Assembly: GCA_039621445.1 (NCBI GenBank) | Contig: CP154956.1 | Coordinates: 45,923,291 to 45,987,290, forward strand | Direction: 5' to 3' | Origin: Euglena gracilis | Lineage: Eukaryota > Euglenida > Euglenophyceae > Euglenales | DNA length: 64,000 nt | In this document: positions 45,536 through 55,673 of the stretch, piece by piece | How positions within the stretch are numbered: the stretch's first letter is position 1 | Layout: each line of letters opens with the position of its first letter | The notes under the pieces: model-generated | What the model was told of the DNA's origin: nothing | Seen by the model: the letters and a program-made list of their open reading frames with translations, nothing else | The model's database searches: none | Translations under genes and position numbers: made by a program

Positions 45536-47115
45536 ATGTCAGACCTGTACGGAGTCATTTGACCTGGGCAAAGTGGCACCTTTGATATATTTGTGTTTGC
45601 TATGGTCATATTGCTGCTTCACTGATGGCTCCTGGTCCACCACCAGCAGCTGTGGTCCCCACCCCAGCTTTATCTATCAACATCCATCTGGCTCTGGCCT
45701 GGTGGCCCCCCATGGCCCACGTGCAGATTTAAGTGTCACTGGCAGATTCAATTGCATGTTGTTTTCTTCCCTGGTTCTGTGCTTTGCCCTTTTATGGGAG
45801 AAGGGGGTCCAGGCAAGACATCTCAGAAAACTCCCTGCCTCATTTTCCCCTGACCACGAACCCTATTCCACCAGTCTGGGGGGATGTGGTTTTGTGGTTT
45901 CCATCATGCTGTGAGTTTTGGGGGGTTTTATGTTTCGGCTGTGTTTTGCCTCGCCCTGGGAAAAGCTCCTTCAAACAGTTTTTTTTTCCAGCCCAGGCAC
46001 CTGCAGCATTCACCCCCCCCCCCCAGTTTGGTGCCACACCTTGTCCACAGATTGGGGAAACATTTTGGTCCAGTTGATCGCCACAATTTGCAGTTTGTTT
46101 CACAACTTTGGGCCACTTTGGTGCACGCATCTTTGGCTCCACAGGTGGGCAACCTTTTTCCTGCCACATCTTGGTCACATTTTGGCTCCATTTTCCTGGC
46201 ACATCTTGGGCACGGGTGTGGACCACAACTCTTGGCCACAGATGGTGGAAACCTTTTGACTTTTGTGTCTACCTTGGGCAAACCTAACCCTAACCCACTT
46301 TTTGGGGCCAGTTTGGCTTGACCCTCGAAGACGAAAAGGGAAGGAAACTGGGTTGGCGTTCCATACTGGACAAGATTTCCCTTTCAGTTCACTTTTGATA
46401 GGCTCCAAAAAATGATGAGCACGAAGAAGAGGAACCACCAGATGTTGCCTTGTATGGTGATATTTTTGGGGAACCACCCTCTGGGCCACTTGGGACAGAA
46501 AAAAAATGTCAAACTCCATAAACTCATAAACTCCATAAACTCCATAAACTCCAAAAACGGGCAGCCTTGGAGTTTCAAGAAGTCCTGGCAACAAAATCTG
46601 TGGTTATCACCTCACCGGATGACTGGTTTGTGGCATTTGCCAAGTGGGTTTGGATCCTGCTGCATTGGTCTCCAAAGAAGAATGCATAGCTGGCGCTTTT
46701 TTTTGTTTTTTTAAAAAAACGTTTTTTTTTTGTTTTTTATTAATAAAAAAAACGGGCAAAAAAAACGGCAAAAAAAAACAAAGGGGAAAATGATGGTCCA
46801 ATTTTTGCCTTTGATCGCAAGGGTGAACTAATCTTAGCTCAAATGACTAGAAACCCATTACTTTTGGTTGTCTTCAACAAGAATGGTCAAAATAGGGCAT
46901 TTCTCTGCCATTTTGGGATGTTTCAACTTGAAACATCCCAAATTTGGTGTCTTTCTCTGACCGAGGATGGGCCAAAAAAGCTAAAATTAAAGGCAAAATT
47001 TTTTTTGCCCTGGATCCTCAATGACGTTTTTTTTTGTTTTTTTTTAAAAAAAAACATGTTTTTTTTTAAAAAAAAAAACGTGTTTTTTTGACTTCGTTTT
47101 AAACGAAGTGCCAGC
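45536..47115. other. transposon debris without a recognisable gene
   Basis: Includes a diverged relative of the GGCCCAAAACTGGCC minisatellite (46010-46260) and a 230-base block (46690-46925) also found at 63633-63840, with AT hairpins TTTTTTTAAAAAAA. Two open minus-strand frames (46175-46594) are not identifiable. Confidence 0.45.
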
Positions 47116-47329
47116 CAAGGTTGGTAATTGATCTTGCATTTGGGGGAGGTCCGATATTTTGCGAGATCTTGCACCCCCTTGAGATATTTGCGATACGATC
47201 GAGAATTGCGATATTATTTTTTTAAGCCCCCCCCTGCTGAAAAATTTTGTCTGCCACATCCTTGGCCAGCGTAAGTCACCTGCACTGTTCATCTTGGATT
47301 GTTGCTCGAATTTTTGTACAGTCAACTGT

Positions 47330-47932
47330 GAGTGGCGACCACACAGAAAATCAACACCCTGTGCTGAGCAAGGTCCGCGATCAACCTTTTCAATGTGGAG
47401 GCAATCTGCAACAGATGGTGCTTTAAACGTGGAAAACACAACAAAAACACGCACCTCCATTGCTGCCAAATTTGGGACACGCACAGACTTGTAGAAATAT
47501 GTTTTGCCATTCCATCCAAGACATGCATTCATCAAACGTTTTCGGTTTAGGGTTCCACCGTCGACGAGCAAAAAGATATCAGAGCCCCTGAGTTTATTGA
47601 GCAAGGCCGTTTGAGTGTCCTGTTGAAGGTGCCTAGTAAAGGCACTCAAGTCTTCATCAGGCTTCAAATGTTCAAAACATTGCAGGTCCTCCCCCACATC
47701 CAGGCTAAACCCTAAAGCGGCTTCAAGGCAACCAACGCATTCTCCACATCGTTCAGTTCCTATGGAGGGTTCTAAACCCTAAAGAAGTCACCTTCCGCAA
47801 TCCCTGGGGACAATCCCAACGCCCTGCACCATTTGTATCCCCCATTTCAATGAAAGAAGCCTGGTTTTGACGGAAGAAGTGCTTAGGAATGGCTTCACCA
47901 AAGGCCCCACGGAAGCTGGGACTGTCGAGGAC
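47330..47932 (-). pseudogene. hAT transposase copy A, remainder (interrupted)
   Basis: After a 53-base GT-AG intron (47933-47985, ending CCTTCCAG|) the frame gives VLDSPSFRGAFGEAIPKHFF, the post-finger hAT segment. A rearrangement near 47710-47720 (GGGTTTAG repeats, stop codons) precedes RGSDIFLLVDGGTLNRKRL, resembling the DUF659 region. The catalytic C-terminal part is absent. Confidence 0.65.
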
Positions 47933-47985
47933 CTGGAAGGGGGGGGCATCCAATTTTGGTGACCAACGGGAAACGGTGTGTGTAC

Positions 47986-48300
47986 CTGGTATGCGAGGGC
48001 ATTTTCTGAGAATGCTAGTGCAATGTTGCGACGCTGCAGATCATCTTTGGCACCAGGAAAGAAGCTTGTGATGTCCTTGGCACTGGTGACCGTCTGCCGG
48101 TACTCCACAGGGTGGTGATCCCGCATGTGGTTGTGAAGGCCGGTGGTGTTGGACCGCTTCCCTAGCACTTTGGCACCACAAGGGACGGGCTGACCACTGT
48201 CTCCCAACTTTGTCAATTTGCAGCGCCAAACAGTGCCAACCCAATTGGGGCCTTGGCCTTGGCTTCGGACATCGTCAAAAAACTTGTTGAACGCAGCCAT
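47986..48300 (-). CDS. hAT transposase copy A, exon 1 (BED-like finger)
   Basis: ATG at 48298-48300. FFDDVRSQGQGPNWVGTVWRC then CGAKVLGKRSNTTGLHNHMR and DHHP form a BED-type zinc finger (Cys, Cys, His, His), the usual N terminus of hAT transposases. It ends ALAYQ|GTACAC, a canonical donor. Confidence 0.8.
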
Positions 48301-48532
48301 TATGCAGATGGGAAGGGACAAAAGCCAATGTATTTGCGATAATTGAGGTCACAATGGCCCCCCCCAAAATTAGGAATCCCCCAAATTTGACCGAATTAGG
48401 CATCACCACCGAAAAATTGAAGGTGCGATATTTTTGCGATATTTGCGAGATATTGCACCTCCAATCGACATTTGTCGATATTGCGATATTTGCGATATTG
48501 TGCGATAACCAATTACCAACCTTGTGCCAGCT

Positions 48533-49563
48533 ATGGAAGAATGTGGTCCCATTTTGGACCAGCACCGATTTTTGTGAGGTGGCCAAAGTTTCCTTCTGCC
48601 AATGGTGCCCATCAACCTTGAAGACCAATGTGAATGCATTAGCCTTGGCATATCGTCGAACCAGTCCAGCTGTTGGCATTGTTCCTGGATGTGACAAACA
48701 GTTTCCAAAGTTCTGTTTGTTGTTCAATGCCGCAACAGTTCGTTGGCGCCATGCTCATCGAGCGTGCCACGGAACCGGTTGGTGTGTTGCAGGATGAAGA
48801 GGTTGAAAAATTATATGACACCGTGAATTGGCAAAGTCTTTTGGAGTCACAGAGGATGAACCTTTTGGTTTTGGCTTTTACGTTGGGCCAACGTCCCGAG
48901 GCATTCGAACGGAACCTTTTGGTTTTGGCTTTTGCGTTGGGCCAACGTCCCGAGGCATTCGAACGGTTCACCGTGGGTAACTTTGTGTTCGGAGAGGAAG
49001 ATGGGCGCCGCTTTGCCGACTTGGTTCTGGGGACAATGAAAAACTTGAAGGGGAACCAAAAAAATGTCAGCAAGCCGAACCATCACCAAAGGGTGATGGA
49101 GCATCCGAACCCAAAGTTATGTGCCGTCAGGGCGTTGAAGCGTCAACTTTTGTTGCTTGGGCCAAACCCCGATCAATCGGATCTCCTTTTTCGATCCATA
49201 AGAGTCACAAAAAAAATGCCACCAACCGGAATGTCATATGCCACACGTCGAGGCGTGGCACTGTGGGTGCGGCAAGTCCTAGAGCGTCCAGTAACGTTCA
49301 AGGATGTGGCACGGCGTGTGGTCTTCACCAAGTTGGCAAATTCTTCCACCATTTCTCTTCATGAGGCTGCACACTACGTTGGTGTGCGTCCCCGCACCAT
49401 GGATCGATATCATCGTGCAGATAGCAGCGTTCAAAACCGTGCAGCTGCCATTTTGGCGGTGTGCCAACCAGTCATCACTTTCCGTTTTCAACTCCCATTC
49501 TTCTCAGCCCCAGCCTGTGCAAGATACTCTGCTCCTCCCACCTCCCCCGGTGCCAACAGATGA
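48533..49563 (+). CDS. tyrosine-recombinase-like ORF (Crypton/YR type), probably disrupted
   Basis: The frame from about 48673 gives LGQRPEAFERFTVGNF (arginine box I), HPNPKLCAVRALKRQL, typical of the middle of transposon tyrosine recombinases, and SLHEAAHYVGVRPRTMDRY ending at the presumed catalytic tyrosine. Upstream, in another frame, KTNVNALALAYRRTS resembles the core-binding domain, so a frameshift or intron lies near 48660-48700. An 18-residue segment including box I is tandemly duplicated (48862-48969). The hAT copy A is inserted directly upstream. Confidence 0.6.
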
Positions 49564-49687
49564 ACAACACACACCTTGTGAGGTTTGCAACTTTCTCCGT
49601 CACCAATAATTCCGATTTTCATAGCTTCCCGAGAAGAGGCAACGCTATGCTACGCCAGAGCCACAACCCGAGCCTGAGTGTGAGCCT

Positions 49688-50230
49688 GTGCCTGAACCCT
49701 CCATCCCAGAAGTTCCACAGGTTTCAACAATATTGTTTTCCCTTTACAACATTTATATATCTCAGTCACCATCGACGCTTGAGGGTGTTCCGCCAACACC
49801 CAACGACGGGGCGGAGGATACTGCAGACGATGGCGTCATTCTGAGCCAGTACCGCCTCTCCCAATACTTGGACAGGCAGAAGGCGCTGCATAGGATTGCT
49901 GTTTGGGAGGTGCCGCCTAACCCCCTGCCGTCACCTGCTGTTGTAATGGACAATCTACCGAACCCATCCTTGGGGGCAAGGGCCGTGATTGTGGATACGG
50001 AGGTGAAAATGGAAGACCAACCGTGCGCAAAGTGTTTTCGTGAGCTTGGGAGAAGGGGGGGGACTTCGCCCTGTGATGTGTGATGGGTGTAAGGAATATT
50101 GGCATCTCAAATGTGCAAACCTCCTGTTACCCCCACGCCATGGGGGTTGGGGATGTCCAAGTGCTTGGGTGAGCCTCGACGTTGACGTTGCCCGTTTTGT
50201 GTCCGCAACCTCTTGCGGCTAACCAAGTCT
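49688..50230 (+). pseudogene. PHD-type zinc finger ORF, frameshifted
   Basis: An acidic and Pro/Ser-rich frame (49688-50083) ends CAKCFRELGR at a G9 run. The next frame continues VMCDGCKEYWHLKCANLLLP and GWGCP, and a third gives CPFCVRNLLRL. Together they form the Cys4-His-Cys3 spacing of a PHD finger, with frame slips at the G run and near 50180. It lies just downstream of the recombinase and may be its C-terminal targeting module. Confidence 0.6.
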
Positions 50231-50903
50231 CCACGGCTGCACTTGATACAATGGAGACTTCGACCTTCGGGTCTGAGTTGAATGTATTTGGTTTTTTTTG
50301 CATCATTGGGATGTTTTGGGGTGCAGATATTCTGAACACAGTTTTCTGGGTCAGAGTCCGTGTTTAGAAACACAGACTTAGGTCAGAGTCTGTGTTTCTA
50401 AACCCCGAAAAACTGTTTTTGAGCCGAAAACGAGCGTTTTTCGACCCGACAGCGCCCCGTTTTGGGTCGCCAACCCATTGACTTTGGGTCAAAACCGGGT
50501 CAAAAAAGTCGAAAAATCAAACTTTTTTTGCCCGAAACAATGTTTTTTGGCCTCCCGGACCCGGAAAAACTGTTTTTGAGCCGAAAATGAGCGTTTTTCG
50601 ACCCGCCGGCGCCCCATTTTGGGCCGCAACCCATTCACTTTGGGTCAAAACCGGGTCAAAAAAAGTCGAAAAAATCGAGAAAAAAAATGCCCGAAACGAT
50701 GTTTTTTGGCCCCCGCACCCGGAAAAGGTGCGGAAAAGGTTTGAGCCGAAAATGAGTGTTTTTCGACCCGCCAGCGCCCCTTTTCGGGCACAAAACCCTT
50801 GCATTTCAGTCAGAAGAGCTCCATGGAGTGGGCCGGTGTATATGGGGGGGTCAGTGAAGGGGTGGGTGCGCGCTTATCAATGAAGGGGTGGGTGCACGCT
50901 TAC

Positions 50904-51075
50904 TCCCCCCCCTTATTGTCCCACCGACCTCCCCCCGGGAGGCCCGACCGGACAATATGGGGGGGGGGGGGGACAATATGGGGGTACCTAAGGAATTTCA
51001 TTGGCCGAGCCAAAAAAACCCTCCGTCGGCCGGGGCCGAGGGACAATATGGGGGGGGGGACAATATGGGGGGGGT
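50904..51075. repeat. TTATTGTCCC foldback element, copy 1
   Basis: Ends CCCCCTTATTGTCCC and GGGACAATATGGGGG with an internal TTTCATTGGCCGAGCC. An inverted copy lies at 58658-58834. Confidence 0.75.
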
Positions 51076-51179
51076 ACCAAGAGCTCAGCACTGTTCAAAA
51101 CCTGGTCACTTATGGGGGGGGCCAAAGGGCCCGTTTGCCAAAGGGGTCAATGGCTGCCACCCTTCCTTACAGGACATGA

Positions 51180-52690
51180 AGCAAACCAAGCTTTCATTGT
51201 TCCTGTTGCCAAGATGGATGATTGTCGTGGGGAAGGGACCGTCGTGGTGCCTGCCTCGTCTTCCATGGAGGTGCAGGAACCCGCTCAGCGGTTCACCCAT
51301 TTTGGTAATTTTGCTTGTTCTCTCGGAATTGAAAACCATTTCGCAAAAGTGATGGGTCGTGGCAGTGATGGTGGTGTGTTTGTTTTTGGTTGGTTTTTGG
51401 CTCGGGTGCATAAAGAAGATTATTTTTGTTTCATTTATGTTGTAGAAAAAGAAAAAAACCGCAAATGAAAAATCTCTGGGTGGAACCTTGATTTTGAAGC
51501 TGTTACCCCGTTGCTGCCTACGGCCGTCAACGAGGAAGCAGTGCTGAACCCTGGGAAGAAGGTCCGGAGAGAGATAAACATTGGAGGGAAGGTTGCCGTT
51601 CTCCACCATTTCCAAGGAAACTTCAAAAAGAACTACCCTAAAGAAGTTCCCCGAGATTAGCGCGTCCACACCGAGAAGAGGATCAAAAGGAAGGGGGCAG
51701 ACCTGCACTGAAAAAGAGAGTGTGTGGGCCATCTAAGTATGCCGAGCTATGGACGGCGGTCTACAATTTCTTTGTTGAGGTGTGTGAGGCATAGTTGGCA
51801 GCTTGTTTTTTTGGACGCTGTTTTTTTTAAAATTTTAACAATGTTTTTTTAAAAAAACAAAAAAAAGCCAACAAGGTTTTGCTCGGAAAAATTTTTGAAT
51901 GCATATTTTGAATCATTTTTGGCAAATTTTGGGTCATTTTTGCCAAAAACTTCCTTTCACAAAAAAATGAAAAAAAGTCATAAAGTTGCATTTTTTTTGC
52001 ATTTTTTGGATGTTTTTGACCATTTTTGGGCAAATTTTGAACTTAGTAGGATTCAAAATATGGTTTGGGTGTTTCATAAAGAGTTTCATAAATTATAATT
52101 TCCTTTTGTTTCTTTGATGTTTTTTTGATGTTTTTTTTTTCAAAAAGACACGTTGTTTTGTTTTTTTAAAAAAACAAAAAATCGCCAACTATGGCGTGAG
52201 GTGAATGGCCTTGTCTCCCGGGACCTCCTGGAAGCATTCATCTTGACGCAAGCACCTAGAGCTGTCAAAGTCTTTTTCAACATTCCCATACATCACCTTG
52301 GAGGCAAAACCTTGGAGGTCCCCCCCCCTGCACCACATGCACACAAGAGGATGCATGAAGGCAACGCAATCCGGTCGGGACGAGTTCTCTGGCAACGGTG
52401 GAGAGGTGCTACGGTGTGGTGTACCGACGTTCGGCAGGAGCAAAACGGATGGATCACCGGGGATATATTCTTTGACTGGGTGAAACGCACAGTTGGTAAT
52501 ACGGAGAAGGCGGTCGAAAGGATTTCACGGCGGGTAGCACAGCTTCACCCTGACCGTGCCCCGGGCCCAGGGAAATGTCTCATTTGGCCTTCGCCACAAG
52601 GAGAACCTCCTCATGACTCCCTGTGCGCTCACAGGTCAGCGGTAGCTATACTGAGGGGGCATACAAAGAGCTGCTGTTTGGTGACATGAT
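51180..52690 (+). pseudogene. transposon-like ORF broken by an AT-rich foldback
   Basis: Frames AFIVPVAKMDDCRGEG (51190-51470), TPLLPTAVNEEAVLNPGKKV (51480-51655) and KYAELWTAVYNFFVEVCEA (51735-51792) are protein-like. After the foldback at 51790-52194, WREVNGLVSRDLLEAFILTQ continues to WITGDIFFDWVKRTVGN. The last motif weakly resembles the C-terminal part of pogo/Tigger DDE transposases; the family is not established. Confidence 0.4.
51790..52194. repeat. AT-rich foldback insertion
   Basis: Bounded by ATAGTTGGC (51791-51799) and GCCAACTAT (52184-52192). Contains inverted T7A7-type hairpins similar to those at 46700, 47035 and 63640. Confidence 0.7.
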
Positions 52691-52750
52691 CAGAGGTTAG
52701 TGGAAGTGAGCGAGGCTCATCTTCGATATATATACCCCCCCCCCCCCCCC

Positions 52751-53050
52751 TATTGGCCACCTGGACCCCGTCCTTTACAGTCGCGAACCCCCAAAAAACC
52801 CGAATAAAGACATTTTCCCTTGAAATGAGTAACCCCCCCCCCTCTAATTGGCCACCTGGGCTCTGGCCAATTAGGGGGGGGGGGACAAATAGGGGGGGGG
52901 TCACGTTATTTGTCCCCCGCCCCTAATTGGCCAGAGCCCAGGTGGCCAATTAGGGGGGGGGGGGTTACTCATTTCAAGGGAAAATGTCTTTATTTGGGTT
53001 TTTTGGGGGTTTGTGATTGTAAAGGATGGGGTCCAGGTGGCCAATTAGGG
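52751..53050. repeat. 300-base palindrome
   Basis: The left arm (GGACCCCGTCCTTTACAG..., CATTTTCCCTTGAAATGAGT) is repeated inverted on the right (...ACTCATTTCAAGGGAAAATG, GTAAAGGATGGGGTCC) around TAATTGGCC/GGCCAATTA units and G/C runs. Confidence 0.85.
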
Positions 53051-53563
53051 GGGGGGGTTAGGGGTAACCCCCCCTAATTGTCCCCCCCCCTAATTGGCCA
53101 GAAGGGGGTCCGGGCCGCCCGGAGGGCGGCCAAATAGAGGGGGGGGTTGGTAGTGCGGGGGGGGGGGGGGCGTGTCCTTTGGCTTCCGTTGCCGCCCATG
53201 GCGTGTGTGTGTCGGTGGTTCGTTGATGAGGACCCCTGCGTCCTGGCAAGTTGCTTTGGCTTCTTGTTAGCGTTTTGTGGGGAGGTTTGTGGCTGTGATG
53301 GCAACGCGTTAGCAACGGTTGTTTTGAGGGGAATGAGTTAGCAACGGGGGTGCAAGTTTGAGGATTGTGGTCGGTTATGAAGTGTATGGCACATGAGAAG
53401 CTGTGGAACTAGATGGAGTGTCCATTTGGAAGTCGGTGGAGAGGTCAGTGAAGAAGCTCCACACCAAATTGTTTTGAGATTTCTTTTGCCGCCCAAAAGG
53501 GCTTTCAGGAGGGTGGACCAAAAAAGTCCAAAATTGGCAAAATTGACAAAAATTGGCGAAAAA
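53051..53563. other. no gene seen
   Basis: G/C runs and TAATTGGCCAGA repeats up to about 53150, then unremarkable sequence with one short open frame on the plus strand. Confidence 0.4.
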
Positions 53564-55615
53564 TTAATTCAAACGGGCAAAAATGCAGCCTCCACCAACG
53601 ATGAACATGACCTCGAAGGGAGATTGATGGTGAAATTGCTTCCGCATTACAAGGCTGTGGCTCGGGTCATTTTCCTGTGAGTCACACAGCTGGCCGACGG
53701 TGTGCTCCCCCCCAAAAAATGCCTCAAGCTCATGGGGTTGCGGCCAGGGGGGGGGAATGGTCGCTCCTCTCCGCCCCACAGTGTGACGTAACTCTTCTGT
53801 GAGTTTGTACGTCTTATCTGATACACATCTCAGCATCTGCACTTGAATTTTCTCTCGTCCCGTCCAAGCCGAACGCGGTACCCCAAATTCTCCTCCTTCA
53901 CACTCAATCACTGTCCCCAGCTACGTGCAGGAGTGAAACAGACAGACCATGAAACGACAGAAAATTTTATGACCTTCCCTGGTTGGGGTCGGGTGAGTTT
54001 TCGTTTTGCGTATCGTTTTCGCTCGAAATCCCCACCACCATACACAGGGGCAGATGCGTCTCTCGACATACAGCACACCCACAGGTTCCTCACAGGGGAG
54101 CTTTCAGAACTGAATGAGAAGTCTCCCTGATCCAGACTATCCTCTTCAAGGGTAAATCCCAGTGTGGGACGGTCACACCACGTCCGAACCATGGATTCAC
54201 TTGGTGACCCCCCGGGGGGGCAAACCCACCCAACCCCCCCGGGGGGAGGGGTCACACAGGGCTTAAGTGAATCAATGGTCCGAACACCTGGGTCATATGA
54301 CAAGACCTTGTGCGCTTTCCAGCCCTGGGTAATTTCTGCCAGGATTTTCTGTGCGATTAAAATGCAACAAAATTCCGTCATCAGAAAACCCTCCTTTGAG
54401 CGGAGCTGTTTGGGATAATTTTTTCCAATGCATCTGACGACCACGTAACTGGTTTCAAGCCCACAAATGGATTGGGGGTACAGCATAGGGTATGTTGGGG
54501 CTTGCACTGGGAGAATGTCGGGTGCGTCATGGGCAGTTGTGGATCGCGAACTGCTGGGAGCGAACTTTGCGGAGCCAAAAAGTGTGTCGATACACGCGAT
54601 CACACATCGACCGAATGGCCAGCCCAGAAGGATCGCCGAAAAAACTGCAGTATGCCACTGAGGATCTCCTTGAGCTGGTAATCGCACAGCATCACCACGA
54701 GCCCGTTGTCCGCATTCCTTCGGCTGCGCACAACAGTGGTCTGCTGCACACCCACCTTTGCATTGACCCTTGGACGCAGCACACACGTTTGGTATGTCAA
54801 TTTTCAGAGGCCAACAACTTTTTTGTGCTTCATGCTTCGTAACAGAAACCTACCCAAACCATCCCCAAAAAAACTGTCCTACCTCTCAACCAGGGACTCT
54901 GAAACTACTCTGAAACTCGGCAACGGCCTGCCACGCCAATGGCGTGATCAGTGGCTGACAGGTGCCCAGGGGTCCTCTGCATCTTCGCTCGTGAGCGTTG
55001 ACTCCGCAGGATCAAATACCTGCCGCATCAGGGGCAGGGCACCTTGGTTTGCGTTCAGGCTTGGGCTCATGACCAGGGCCATTCCATTCTCCTCTGTCAG
55101 CAAGAATAGAACACTGGGATATTTTACAGCATCATTGGCCGGGAGCGCCCACCCCCAACCAGCCAACCCAGTGACGGAGCCTGTTTGTCGGGCATTTCCT
55201 TGGCACGTAGCAGCATGCTTCCCCAAGGCCTGCGATGTGACCAGGCCAATGCTTCCATGGGGAACCATTCCATTCCATGGGGAACCAATTCCATGGGGAA
55301 TTTTTTGACTTTTTTTTTGTGTGTAGAAACACCCGAGTGCAACAAACCGCTTGAAAAAAACAAGACTGGTGTGCGGTTTGCGAAAGAGTTTGGCCAGAAT
55401 GGTGGAAAAACGAAAATTCTCACTTGATGTAGAATCCCTGCGTGGCCATGATGAGGTGAATCACTGACATGGCTGTGAGGAAGCTGGTACGCTGGCACTT
55501 CGAACATCCCAAGCTGGTGATCTCCACAACAGGTTCTGCTCCTTCTTCCTGCCCACGTTCTACCACAACCACCTCGTCCTCAGTGGTGGAGGATGCTGCA
55601 GCCTCCATTGCCAAT
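53564..55615 (-). CDS. multi-exon minus-strand ORF set, family unknown
   Basis: Order on the minus strand: MAMEAAASSTTEDEVVVVER to ATQGFYIK|GTGAGA (55427-55612); a segment after ACATCGCAG| at about 55228 with two rival frames (LRAKEMPDKQAPSLGW and ALGKHAATCQGNARQ); VLRPRVNAKVGVQQTTVVR to CDYQLKEILSGILQFF (54640-54795); GRCVIACIDTLFGSAKFAP to ILAEITQGWKAHKVLSYDPG (54300-54600); and ECEGGEFGVPRSAWTGREK (53770-53910). Frame changes between blocks could be introns or decay. No domain is recognised; the setting suggests a transposon gene. Confidence 0.4.
54190..54277. mobile_element. 88-base TIR element with exact 8-base target duplication
   Basis: The ends CATGGATTCACTTG and TTAAGTGAATCAATG are inverted. 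GTCCGAAC occurs at 54182-54189 and 54278-54285. With its duplication it adds 96 bases, so the surrounding minus-strand reading frame stays open through it. The interior is G/C runs, as in 39371-39476. Confidence 0.85.
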
Positions 55616-55673
55616 GCTGATGGAGACAGAAAAAGCCAGAAAATCCAAGGTGAAAAAAACTTGAGTGCTCTGT

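Larger units (their letters stand above)
47116..48523 (-). mobile_element. defective hAT transposon, copy A
   Basis: Ends CAAGGTTGGTAATTG and CAATTACCAACCTT are inverted. GTGCCAGC occurs at 47108-47115 and again at 48524-48531, a hAT-size target duplication. Subterminal GCGATATT repeats are present at both ends. The coding part covers the BED-like finger and the DUF659-like central part and lacks the C-terminal dimerisation region present in copy B. Confidence 0.85.
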
